From: a virus
Length of the DNA: 24,406 nucleotides
IMG/VR virus record: IMGVR_UViG_3300006922_000177
Span: 1 to 24,406 of that record
Direction: 5' to 3' (one strand)
The notes under the pieces are model-generated. The model did not search any database, had not been told where the DNA came from, and saw only the letters and a program-made list of their open reading frames with translations. Both the position numbers and the translations under genes were made by a program. Position 1 is the stretch's first letter. Every line of letters begins with the position of its first letter. This document shows, one piece after another, positions 8,535 through 15,829 of this stretch.

Positions 8535-8540
8535 ATTATA
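8535..8540 (-). promoter_or_regulatory. Candidate -10 element for the connector and tail genes
   Basis: On the minus strand a perfect TATAAT lies 63 bases before the adaptor start and downstream of the structured terminator region behind the capsid gene. A clear -35 box is not visible at 16-18 bases (GTTAAA or TTAAAA are the best matches), so a promoter is only plausible. The following bases, ACCATAGATA, resemble those after a TATAAT near 12,870. Confidence 0.35.
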
Positions 8541-8582
8541 ATAAATCTAAGTTTCTTTTTAACTACGTCTAATCTGCGTATG

Positions 8583-8694
8583 AAAAAAAACCTCTCTAAT
8601 CTGACTGGGAGAGCAAGAGCCATTTCGAGAGGTTAAAAAATCTGAATATATCGAACTTCTGATTTTTTGAAAGACTAATAGTGCCTCTCCCAGT
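8583..8694 (-). terminator. Structured terminator / possible attenuator behind the capsid gene
   Basis: On the minus strand this region holds two perfect inverted repeats that interleave. ACTGGGAGAG (8,694-8,685) pairs with CTCTCCCAGT (8,613-8,604), and AACCTCTC (8,634-8,627) pairs with GAGAGGTT (8,596-8,589), which runs into eight T. The second pair plus the T-run is a terminator. The first arm can also pair with the third (GAGAGG with CCTCTC), and the fourth-arm GAGAG can pair with the nearer CTCTC, giving a compact hairpin before the same T-run. The alternatives compete, so termination could be adjustable. This is the boundary between the abundant capsid transcript and the connector and tail genes. 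Confidence 0.65.
8635..8668 (-). other. AT-rich hairpin inside the capsid-gene terminator region
   Basis: On the minus strand AAAAAATC and GATTTTTT flank GAA and TTC with one A-A mismatch, giving a stem of 8 + 3 bp around a 10-base loop. It lies within the outer 10 bp inverted repeat and would stack under it. A T-run forms its own 3' arm, so it could terminate weakly alone. Confidence 0.5.
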
Positions 8695-8716
8695 TTTTCT
8701 AAATCCTAATTAAAGA

Positions 8717-10234
8717 TTATTTAGAAGCTGCGTTTCTAAGAACGAAGTTCTTCTTAGGCACCTTAACTGATGGAGCACCGAAGAGCATAAGAAGGAATTG
8801 CTTAGCAGCGCCAACTTCTGCAAGAGGACGACGGATGAAGTCGAGAAGACGTGCAAACTCGATAACACCTTGGTCGAGCTGAGTAATGAGAACGCTGTCG
8901 CAATCATTTTGCTCAAATCCTGCGTCAAACCAATCAGCACCAATAATCTCATCAGCCTTAACTTCACCGATGAGCTGTGCTTTACGAAGACACTGTGCAT
9001 CACTAAGGTCGCCTTTGCAACGATAGATACGAACGTAAAGAGGAGCATCACCTGCAGTTTGAGCAGCGAGGTTGAACTTAGGAATTTGACCGTCGTGTGC
9101 ATCAACAGCGTCAGAAAGAATAGGGTCAGAATAACCTTTCTTATTAACCATTACGAATACATAGCGATAATCACCTTGGTGGTCGCCATTACCAGTTGGG
9201 TCCCAACCTACTGAAGTATCAAGGTCAGCATTTAATGCAGTAACAGCAGCGCGATAATTTACATCTGTATCAACACCTTGTGAAGTGAAACGTGCAGCGC
9301 CGTTTTGGAGAGTAAGGTCAGAGCTTGCAGATTTAACTGAAGGTGGAGCAAGACGACGGCTGATAAATGGAGCAGCAACTACAGGTACGGGTCCCATAGG
9401 TCCCATAACGTGGATGCGAGGTCCAGCACCAATAGTGTGAACGCCTTGGTCTCCTTGATTAACCATAATCATTGAGTCGTGGCGACCATTCTGTGCACTA
9501 TCGCTGATAAGCTTGCTGTATGCCTTAGGAGACATAAAGATTGCGTCAGGCTGTCCAAAACGAGGAGCAGAGTAAAGCTCACCAAGAACTTCGTGAAGCT
9601 TCTCACCAGTTAAAGCAGAACCGCCTAGGTCCTCTTGGTTGTCAGAGAAATCACGGCCAAAACGGAATGGATTACGTCGACCGCTATCGCCACGCTCAAT
9701 TTGCTTAAGAACACCGTCAAATGCATTAACATTTACGTCTTCATCACCGTGGAAAAGTTGAACCTCCATTTTACGAAGAAGGCTCATTGTGCCGCGCTCA
9801 GTCTCTTCAGCAAGAGCGTCTGCGTTAGGACCAACAATACCTACAAGGCTTGCAACGTCAGAGATGCTGCGTTTTTCTGCCATATATTTAATCTTTACAG
9901 ATTTTCTCTCGTATTGTGATGCTGATGCACCAAACTCACTACCGCCACCTTCGCTGATGAATGGGTCGAGGTCTTCACCGTGGTCGCGAATAACTGCATA
10001 CTCGTGAAGAGTGTTAGTTGCTTGGACCTTAGGAAGCATTGGCCATAGAGCCAAATCGCGCATAGTGTGAGCAGCAGAAGCTAAAGTTCCTTCAATTGAC
10101 TGAGGGACGATAGGTGAAAGTGAGCCTGCGCCCATAGTGTTGCTCTGATAACCTACTTCGCTGCTTTTGCGAAGAGTATCATTTAGACGGGTAAGTTCGT
10201 TAATAGTAACGTTTTCATTGATATTAGGTAACAT
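8717..10234 (-). CDS. Major capsid protein, HK97-fold (505 aa)
   Basis: The major capsid protein builds the icosahedral head. The length, the position after protease and scaffold genes, and the sequence fit an HK97-fold capsid. The N-terminal arm is flexible. ALWPMLPKVQATNTLHEYAV and an acidic Gly-rich loop (ISEGGGSEFGASASQYERKS) correspond to the E-loop region. KIKYMAEKRSISDVASLVG matches the spine-helix entry and LLRKMEVQLFHGDEDVN the P-domain. Residues about 300-440 are unlike the rest: strands and turns such as YRYVFVMVNKKGYSDPI and YVRIYRCKGD resemble an Ig/fibronectin-like insertion. The C-terminal part returns to capsid-type sequence (LLDFIRRPLAEVGAAKQFLL). The start has AAGGAG at good spacing. 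Codon use is more GC-rich than in most neighbours, as expected for a very highly expressed gene. Confidence 0.88.
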   Translation of the reverse strand: MLPNINENVTINELTRLNDTLRKSSEVGYQSNTMGAGSLSPIVPQSIEGTLASAAHTMRDLALWPMLPKVQATNTLHEYAVIRDHGEDLDPFISEGGGSEFGASASQYERKSVKIKYMAEKRSISDVASLVGIVGPNADALAEETERGTMSLLRKMEVQLFHGDEDVNVNAFDGVLKQIERGDSGRRNPFRFGRDFSDNQEDLGGSALTGEKLHEVLGELYSAPRFGQPDAIFMSPKAYSKLISDSAQNGRHDSMIMVNQGDQGVHTIGAGPRIHVMGPMGPVPVVAAPFISRRLAPPSVKSASSDLTLQNGAARFTSQGVDTDVNYRAAVTALNADLDTSVGWDPTGNGDHQGDYRYVFVMVNKKGYSDPILSDAVDAHDGQIPKFNLAAQTAGDAPLYVRIYRCKGDLSDAQCLRKAQLIGEVKADEIIGADWFDAGFEQNDCDSVLITQLDQGVIEFARLLDFIRRPLAEVGAAKQFLLMLFGAPSVKVPKKNFVLRNAASK

Positions 10235-10246
10235 TATGTATTCTCC

Positions 10247-10771
10247 TTAAAAATTTACTTTATCAATATCTACACCCGCCTCAAGACGACTAATCGCTTT
10301 AAAGAGTTGGGCTTTTCTTTCGAAAGAGGCAGAAGATAGCTCTGCCATAGCTTTGTTAATTAATTCGGTGCGAGTTGGAGCAGCAGCTTCTGGAGCTTCT
10401 ACGCTAACTTCTTCTTCTACGACTACAGTTGCTGATTTAACTACTGGCTCATTCTCAAGGTCTTCTACCTTTTTATTAAGCTCTTCAGTTTTTTCTTCAA
10501 CGTTTTTCGTAATCTCTTCAGCTTTAACTTCAATTGCTTTCTCAATATCCTCTTGTGAAGGGATGTTAAGAGCAGCTACTGCGTTAAGGATGCTGTCAAG
10601 TTTTGCTGAAAGTTCATCTACAGATTTGCTTAGACCTTCAAACTTAGCCGTATGCTCGGCTACTAAGGCGTCTGCTGACTTAGCAAGCTCTGTTGAAACT
10701 TTATTTTCAATTTCGAGAGTTTCCTTAATCTCAGTAAGGATTGTCTCAACATTATTATTAGTTTCTGACAT
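10247..10771 (-). CDS. Putative head scaffold protein, coiled coil (174 aa)
   Basis: The gene lies between the prohead protease and the capsid gene, the standard place of the scaffold that guides capsid assembly and is then digested. The product is almost entirely charged helix with heptad-like spacing (VEEKTEELNKKVEDLENE; LSKSVDELSAKLDSILNAV), typical of scaffolds. A short Ala/Pro/Val-rich linker at about residue 120 leads to a conserved-looking C-terminal helix (LSSASFERKAQLFKAISRLE) that could be the capsid-binding end. The start at 10,771 is chosen because AGGAGA lies seven bases before it. An in-frame ATG at 10,819 has no such site. The gene ends 12 bases before the capsid start, so they share a transcript. 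Confidence 0.68.
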   Translation of the reverse strand: MSETNNNVETILTEIKETLEIENKVSTELAKSADALVAEHTAKFEGLSKSVDELSAKLDSILNAVAALNIPSQEDIEKAIEVKAEEITKNVEEKTEELNKKVEDLENEPVVKSATVVVEEEVSVEAPEAAAPTRTELINKAMAELSSASFERKAQLFKAISRLEAGVDIDKVNF

Positions 10772-10778
10772 TGTGTTT

Positions 10779-10784
10779 TCTCCT
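10779..10784 (-). promoter_or_regulatory. Ribosome-binding site that decides the scaffold start
   Basis: On the minus strand AGGAGA stands seven bases upstream of the ATG at 10,771. The alternative ATG at 10,819 has only AGCCT before it. The later start is therefore the better one. Confidence 0.75.
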
Positions 10785-10847
10785 ATAGAATTTATAATCT
10801 TATTTGATGCCGTTTGCATAGGCTTTGCTTGTTGCTATTGTTTGTGC

Positions 10848-10876
10848 AATATATACAAATATACCTTACTTGACAA
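10848..10876 (-). promoter_or_regulatory. Candidate sigma70-like promoter of the scaffold-capsid transcript
   Basis: On the minus strand TTGTCA (10,876-10,871) and TATATT (10,853-10,848) are separated by exactly 17 bases, about 80 bases upstream of the scaffold start. This is a good match to a bacterial housekeeping promoter. It sits in a gene-free stretch of 346 bases (10,772-11,117) that also holds a long inverted repeat. A strong promoter here would explain high capsid output. Confidence 0.5.
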
Positions 10877-11036
10877 TAGAAAAACAATTAGAGCGAATTT
10901 TAGCGCGTTCCTATATTATATATACTGCAACTGATTAATTTATTTAGTTATAAGTATATTTTTTTTATGTTTTGTTAGTTTAGATGTCGAAAACTTTATC
11001 TTTATATATTAAAAGCAAGTTTTATTTATTTATTAT

Positions 11037-11099
11037 TCTGTTTTTATAGAAATATTTTTTTATATGTTTAATAATATATTTAAATTCTATAAAAACAGA
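11037..11099. repeat. 15 bp perfect inverted repeat in the gap between protease and scaffold
   Basis: TCTGTTTTTATAGAA at 11,037-11,051 is matched perfectly by its reverse complement at 11,085-11,099. The 33-base centre is almost pure A/T. No T-run follows the repeat on either strand, so it is not a normal intrinsic terminator. It could be a protein-binding site, a processing hairpin or a stabilising end for the protease message. The rest of this 346-base gap shows only the promoter-like sequence and AT-rich DNA. Confidence 0.6.
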
Positions 11100-11117
11100 G
11101 TTAATCTGGGTTGTCTA

Positions 11118-12392
11118 TTAGCTACAATATTGTTTGATATATTCTTGCATTTTATCGACAGGTAATCCCATTTCAAGCATACCCAAAATAAGTTGCTTCA
11201 ATTCTTCAGGTGAAAGTCCTTCTGGCATTTCTACCTCAGGCATATCTTCTTTATCCATAGGCTCCATATTCATATCTTCTGAAGCTAAAGGCTGCTCATC
11301 GTCTTCTAAGCTTTCAGGCTGAATAGGACTTAGGTCAGACATTTTATCCATTTGACTATGTATTTCTGCCATAATCTCAGGGTCTGCTAATTCTGGATGA
11401 ATTTCTAAAAGTTTTTGGGCTTTACTCTTTGGGTCTTCACCGTCTTCGTAATCGATTTTCTCTTTCTTAAGACCTTCTAAGAAACGAGCATATTCCATCA
11501 TTTGTTGTCTGTCCATTTTATCCATCTCTTCGTCAGACTTATAATATCCCTTTTCCATCTCAAAAGATTGAGGATAATCATTATCTCTATCGTAAAGTGG
11601 TGGCTCAACATCTTCGGGAGCATCTACTACTTCTTCTCGCAGTGCGTCAATATCTTTATCCATCTCTTCTTGCATCTCTACTTCAAGATAGTGATATGCT
11701 GCCTGAAGGTAATCAAGAGCTTTTGTAATCTTTCCTTGGACCCATTCTGGTAAGTCTGCATCCATTGGCATTGATTTGAGTAATGCACAAAGCTTTTCAG
11801 AATAGTCTTCGAGCATTTTACTTTGCTTATATGTCATAGGCAAATCATCGTATTGTTTTTCCATAGTTTCTGTTTTCTCCATATCTGTCAAAATAGATTT
11901 AACTAAAGCTACAGTTGCTTCAGTATTACAAGGTTGATGTGTCAATGAAACATTTAAAACCTTCGCACGAGTAATAATATGTGGATTTTTATTATCTCTT
12001 GCTAAGACTTGGCCTTCTATACTAAAGCCTAATTGTCTAATATCTCCTGCGCTCTTCATTGCTTTATAGTTTTCGACTAAGTCTTTAACTATTTGTTTTT
12101 TAGCATAAAGAATGCCTTTAATTGATGTTGCGTTTTTACCTCTATGTTTAATCCTATTAACGGATTGAGGAGCACCTACAATAAAACGTGGTTCATTCTG
12201 GTGGTCGTAATTAAATGCACCATTTTTAAGACAATAGCTCCAGTCAATACCATCTTGCAGAATAATCTCTCCTGCACTATCTTGATGTTCTGTTGTTGCT
12301 ATGCCTTCAATATCTATAGTCTCTTTCTCATCATCTTTATTAAGATTTAAAGTTAGAGGCTGAAATTTACTAAATACGTCAAGTTTGCTCAT
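11118..12392 (-). CDS. Prohead maturation protease with long acidic C-terminal tail (424 aa)
   Basis: This serine protease cleaves scaffold and capsid proteins during head maturation. The first about 165 residues show the caudovirus prohead protease pattern: IEGIATTEHQDSAGEII, His64 in FNYDHQNEP, Ser124 in RQLGFSIEG, and the closing strand with LNVSLTHQPCN (His152), which ends as in S78-type proteases. His64, Ser124 and His152 are the likely catalytic residues by analogy. The remaining about 255 residues are strongly acidic, Met-rich and helical, with many Glu/Asp runs; they are not part of the protease fold and may act as an additional scaffold or delta-like domain. The ATG overlaps the upstream stop by four bases (ATGA), so translation is probably coupled. 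Confidence 0.82.
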   Translation of the reverse strand: MSKLDVFSKFQPLTLNLNKDDEKETIDIEGIATTEHQDSAGEIILQDGIDWSYCLKNGAFNYDHQNEPRFIVGAPQSVNRIKHRGKNATSIKGILYAKKQIVKDLVENYKAMKSAGDIRQLGFSIEGQVLARDNKNPHIITRAKVLNVSLTHQPCNTEATVALVKSILTDMEKTETMEKQYDDLPMTYKQSKMLEDYSEKLCALLKSMPMDADLPEWVQGKITKALDYLQAAYHYLEVEMQEEMDKDIDALREEVVDAPEDVEPPLYDRDNDYPQSFEMEKGYYKSDEEMDKMDRQQMMEYARFLEGLKKEKIDYEDGEDPKSKAQKLLEIHPELADPEIMAEIHSQMDKMSDLSPIQPESLEDDEQPLASEDMNMEPMDKEDMPEVEMPEGLSPEELKQLILGMLEMGLPVDKMQEYIKQYCS

Positions 12393-12844
12393 TTATCTTT
12401 CCTCTCAAATTGTGTATTTAACGCCTCATTGAGAGGCTTGCCACTATCTAATAGTTTTTGAAGCTCTTCTAAAGCATAACTTCCTACAACGTGCCACTCA
12501 GGTCTTTTATAACCAAATCTTTGCTGAATTGTAAATGCTTTTTGTAATTGTGATAGTTTAATGTTTTTAGCAGCTATAGCTTTTGCTATTCTTCTACTTG
12601 CCCCATTAGGACCTTTTAGTTTACTTTTCTTTACTTTTTGTATTGCAGCTGCAGACTGTTCGATAATAGCATCACCAATAGTAATGACGTTTTCTTCTGT
12701 TTTATTTATTTCTTCTTTATGAGTATTTATAGGTTGTTCATCTAAATTATGAACGTCAGCTAAACGACTAACATCTTTTGATTTATTTAGAGTTTGTCTT
12801 GCTTCTGACCTTGCTTTTTTTAATATGTCTTGAAATGTTGTCAT
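12389..12844 (-). CDS. Uncharacterised protein between portal and protease (151 aa)
   Basis: The family is not recognised. The product is mostly charged and helical. The N-terminal half is hydrophilic with many Asn, Glu and Lys. A basic segment follows at about residues 72-92 (VKKSKLKGPNGASRRIAKAI). The C-terminal part has aromatic residues (QQRFGYKRPEWHVVGSYALE) and a last helix. Its place in the head operon, with translation coupled to the protease through an ATGA overlap, suggests a head-assembly or internal head protein. The basic segment could bind DNA or the acidic tail of the protease, but that is a guess. The ribosome site is weak (TAGG 10 bases upstream) and falls within a short repeated sequence. 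Confidence 0.6.
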   Translation of the reverse strand: MTTFQDILKKARSEARQTLNKSKDVSRLADVHNLDEQPINTHKEEINKTEENVITIGDAIIEQSAAAIQKVKKSKLKGPNGASRRIAKAIAAKNIKLSQLQKAFTIQQRFGYKRPEWHVVGSYALEELQKLLDSGKPLNEALNTQFERKDK

Positions 12845-12846
12845 TG

Positions 12847-12920
12847 TTAACTGCCTATCATTGGTATTATATATATTATTATTTGTTTTTTAGTTTGGAT
12901 TAACTCTTAACTGCCTATCA
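12847..12920 (-). repeat. Two near-identical copies of a 14-base sequence 60 bases apart
   Basis: TTAACTGCCTATCA occurs at 12,847-12,860 and again at 12,907-12,920. Each is followed on the plus strand by a similar AT-rich stretch (TTGGTATTATATATATT and ATGTTATATATTATATT). On the minus strand this reads as TATA-rich sequence followed by TGATAGGCAGTTAA. The first copy sits directly before the start codon of the 151-residue gene. A diverged tandem duplication of about 60 bases or a repeated regulatory site are both possible. Confidence 0.6.
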
Positions 12921-12935
12921 ATGTTATATATTATA

Positions 12936-13040
12936 TTATTTAGACTTATTACGTTTACCGTATTCTGAAGGTGGGACTTTATCTTGTTGTTTACTTTGAA
13001 TAGATATCCAGTATGCCCATTGTTGTTCTAAATCACTCAT
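12936..13040 (-). CDS. Small ORF translationally coupled to the portal gene (34 aa)
   Basis: The ATG at 13,040 overlaps the portal stop codon by one base (TAATG). The same junction occurs between the two connector genes at 6,680, so coupling is credible. The peptide is hydrophilic with two Trp and one Tyr near the start (LEQQWAYWISIQSKQQ) and a basic end (YGKRNKSK). No family is recognised. It lies in the otherwise gene-free 195 bases between the portal and the 151-residue gene. It may be a true microprotein or a vestige. Confidence 0.45.
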   Translation of the reverse strand: MSDLEQQWAYWISIQSKQQDKVPPSEYGKRNKSK

Positions 13041-15595
13041 TAATCTTTTAATCCTTCTACAAATATTTCTTTAGTTTCTTTTATAGACAGAGATTTTTTA
13101 CTTTCTAAATGTTTATCCCATAAGTGCTTATCAGCTTTACGTGCTCCACTCTTACTGTCAAATAAGAAGGCATAGCAACGGGCTCTTGCCCAAGATTGTG
13201 GTGTTTGTCCCGGTCTATGTCCACTTGTTGCTGCAGCAGCTAAACCTTTATCATATACTTCTTCAATAATCTTCTTAGAAACACCACTTACTTTACTTGC
13301 AGCACGAATAAATTCATCTTTACCGGGCTTTTTAATCTCTTCTCTTACTTCATCAGCCTTTTTAGACTTAGTGCCTTTATTTTGTTCAGCTTTATCAAAA
13401 TCGTAATCATCTCCAGGGAGTGGTCCATAAATCTGTTCACCAGTCTCCTTGAAATGTTCTTGGCGTCTTTCTATTTCTTTTTCTCTTTCTCTCGCAATAT
13501 CCTCAGGTAATCCTTCAAAGTATTGTGCTGGGTGTCCTTCTCCGTCTCCGTCAAAATCTACCTTAGCTTTTTCCATATCTTCTGAAGTTTTTCTATCTAC
13601 TTCGTATAATAATTCTTCTACCCAAGCTAATGCTTCAAATCCACCCCATAACATATATGAGATATATCCTCTATCAGTCCAAGGTTTATCCTCGTTTGAT
13701 GGCTTTGCGTTTTTCTTATGCCTTATAAGAAAGCTATACATTCTTTCAATGATGTTTAACGAGAGTTTTTCTCCATTTGCTAATTGATTAACTCTCTTTT
13801 TACCTACAGCTGTTCCACCCTGAACTTCATCACCAAACTCTTCTTTAAGTTTATAATATTCTTTAGCAACAGCTACTACTTCAGATGGGACTTCAAATAT
13901 AGCATCATCATCACTGAATTTATCCCAGTTAATCTTATCTAAATAGTCAAAGTTAAATGTAAGGTCTTTTACTTCCTTCATTTCTGCTTCAACTTCCTTA
14001 TCACTAAACTCTGCTTTGACTACGTCTTCTGAAGGAGTTTTAGGTGCTACTTCACCTTCTAATTGAAGCTCTTTTTCGTGCTCTTCATTAATAACTTCTT
14101 CTAAATCACTGTCAATATCATCTTTACCTACTTCGTTGGCAACAAGAATACCTTGCTCTTTAATAACTGCAGTCTTAATTGCTGTATAAGCTGCTGCAAG
14201 AATATCACCGTCTTCTAACTCAGGTAAATCGTGATATGTGCGTATCTCATTTAAGGTCATATATTTCATCTTGTGCTCTTCTAACTTCATCTTATCCATT
14301 AGAGAAACACTGTCAAGACCTGTAAATATTAATTTATATCTGTCATCAATCTGGTCGATAATATAACGATTAATCCACGATTGTAATGACCTAACTAAAG
14401 GACGTAAACCTTTTTCTTTGCCCATTAAAACACGAGCAGAAGGGTCTGTCCCAAATAAACTGCTGTTTTGGCTCTCATTACCAAAAACAAATCCTATTTC
14501 AGCAGGGTCAATTTGATAAACTGAGCAAGTAATCTTAATTAAATAGTTTACCCAAGTATCATACTCCATCTCTTTGTTAGAAGGCTGAAGATTGATTGAC
14601 GAGATGTCTTCTTTCTCATCAGGGTCTAATTGTATAAGTGGTGTGCGTTTTGCATTGCCTACACCATTAAGCATTTGATAAAATTCACGTCTAAAACTTC
14701 TAAATAGCTTAGGGTTCATCTTAGACTTAATAGCAATAATACCGTTTGCATTTATACCGTTTGTAAAGTTTGCTGCGTTATATGTTTCTGCATTAAATAG
14801 ATTGTTAAGCACACCGTATAACTCAAATAACTCTGAATATCCATATCCTTTTGATTTAATCTCACTACGAGGACGTCTAACACCAAAACAGAGTTCATCT
14901 TGTTTATATTCAGCAACAACTTTATTGTTTATTACCTGAACATAACGAATACCATCAGCGTCTCTACGACCTCTTGCTACTTCTTCTTTAGTTAGTGGAG
15001 CTTTTTTAATAGTTGTTGCATCAACAGGCATAAATCTACTGATTTGTCCTTTTCTATTTTTAACTATTTCGAAGCAAGCTTGGTCATAAATCAAACTATC
15101 TCTAATAATTTGTCTAATAAAACTCTCAAAAGTTAACTCGTAATCTTCTATAGATGAGCCACATTGATGAAGAAAGCGTTGAAGTGCTTTTATGTTTTCT
15201 CTATCATCATCTGATAACTCTTGATGTTCGTCTTTTAAAACGATTTTATAACCTAAATCCTCATCAGGTGAATATTGAGCAAACTCTGCACACTGATTTA
15301 TACGACTACCTATGATTGAGCTGATAATATGGTGCTTTGAAAGATTTTTTAGTGCATCTACATTTAATTTGTCTGATTGCGCTTCTTCAAAGTAATATTT
15401 TTTCCCACTACCTTCATAACTATTCATCATCATCGCGTTTGCGTGGTCGTATGGGTCAACGTTATGATATTTAGCTTCTTTAGCTATTGTTTCTAAAACG
15501 TGCTCACCACTGGGAGTAACATCCAAAGGCTCAACACTTTTTGTAAGAGCGTTCTCATCTTCAGATTTTCTTGTAAAAATGTCATACCAAGCCAT
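13040..15595 (-). CDS. Portal protein with an extended C-terminal region (851 aa)
   Basis: The portal is the dodecameric ring at one head vertex through which DNA is packed and ejected. The first about 500 residues show the portal pattern: an N-terminal region leading to HIISSIIGSRINQCAEFAQY, a wing with ESFIRQIIRDSLIYDQACFE, the strand-turn part ISRFMPVDATTIKK, and the GYGYSELFELYGVLNNLFNA helix with PLIQLDPDEKEDIS before the crown/stem helices. An acidic linker is at about 510-560. From about residue 640 there is extra sequence (YISYMLWGGFEALAWVEELL) and, at about 785-830, SGHRPGQTPQSWARARCYAF, a motif seen at the ends of several phage head-associated proteins. The total is well above the usual 450-600 residues. 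GAGGAG within the preceding ORF serves as ribosome site. Confidence 0.85.
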   Translation of the reverse strand: MAWYDIFTRKSEDENALTKSVEPLDVTPSGEHVLETIAKEAKYHNVDPYDHANAMMMNSYEGSGKKYYFEEAQSDKLNVDALKNLSKHHIISSIIGSRINQCAEFAQYSPDEDLGYKIVLKDEHQELSDDDRENIKALQRFLHQCGSSIEDYELTFESFIRQIIRDSLIYDQACFEIVKNRKGQISRFMPVDATTIKKAPLTKEEVARGRRDADGIRYVQVINNKVVAEYKQDELCFGVRRPRSEIKSKGYGYSELFELYGVLNNLFNAETYNAANFTNGINANGIIAIKSKMNPKLFRSFRREFYQMLNGVGNAKRTPLIQLDPDEKEDISSINLQPSNKEMEYDTWVNYLIKITCSVYQIDPAEIGFVFGNESQNSSLFGTDPSARVLMGKEKGLRPLVRSLQSWINRYIIDQIDDRYKLIFTGLDSVSLMDKMKLEEHKMKYMTLNEIRTYHDLPELEDGDILAAAYTAIKTAVIKEQGILVANEVGKDDIDSDLEEVINEEHEKELQLEGEVAPKTPSEDVVKAEFSDKEVEAEMKEVKDLTFNFDYLDKINWDKFSDDDAIFEVPSEVVAVAKEYYKLKEEFGDEVQGGTAVGKKRVNQLANGEKLSLNIIERMYSFLIRHKKNAKPSNEDKPWTDRGYISYMLWGGFEALAWVEELLYEVDRKTSEDMEKAKVDFDGDGEGHPAQYFEGLPEDIAREREKEIERRQEHFKETGEQIYGPLPGDDYDFDKAEQNKGTKSKKADEVREEIKKPGKDEFIRAASKVSGVSKKIIEEVYDKGLAAAATSGHRPGQTPQSWARARCYAFLFDSKSGARKADKHLWDKHLESKKSLSIKETKEIFVEGLKD

Positions 15596-15600
15596 CTAAT

Positions 15601-15765
15601 TTACTCCTCATTGTTAGTTTGCTTTTTATCTTTTTCTAATATTATATCGAGATTTGCTATGATTTTATCAAGTCTATCATTCATAGAGTTTGCCATAGCA
15701 TTAATCTCGTCAAGTGTTGTTTTGATTTTAACTGAAACTTCTTCAAATTGTTTTTCGTTTTTCAT
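15601..15765 (-). CDS. Small helical protein upstream of the portal (54 aa)
   Basis: The ATG at 15,765 has a strong AAGGAGAG eight bases upstream, and the stop lies five bases before the portal start, so the portal ribosome site overlaps its end. The product is one amphipathic, probably coiled-coil helix (FEEVSVKIKTTLDEINAMAN; LDKIIANLDIILEKDKK) with an acidic end. No family is recognised. The helix pattern and the neighbouring 87-residue membrane protein suggest that the two could interact, but that is inference. Confidence 0.65.
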   Translation of the reverse strand: MKNEKQFEEVSVKIKTTLDEINAMANSMNDRLDKIIANLDIILEKDKKQTNNEE

Positions 15766-15829
15766 TGTGTCTCTCCTTTTAAGTATATATTAATAAATAT
15801 CTCTTAAACGTGAAAAGTAATGTAAAACT

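Noticed and set aside
10772-10819. Earlier ATG for the scaffold gene at 10,819
   Set aside because: No ribosome-binding sequence precedes it, whereas AGGAGA stands at proper distance from the ATG at 10,771.
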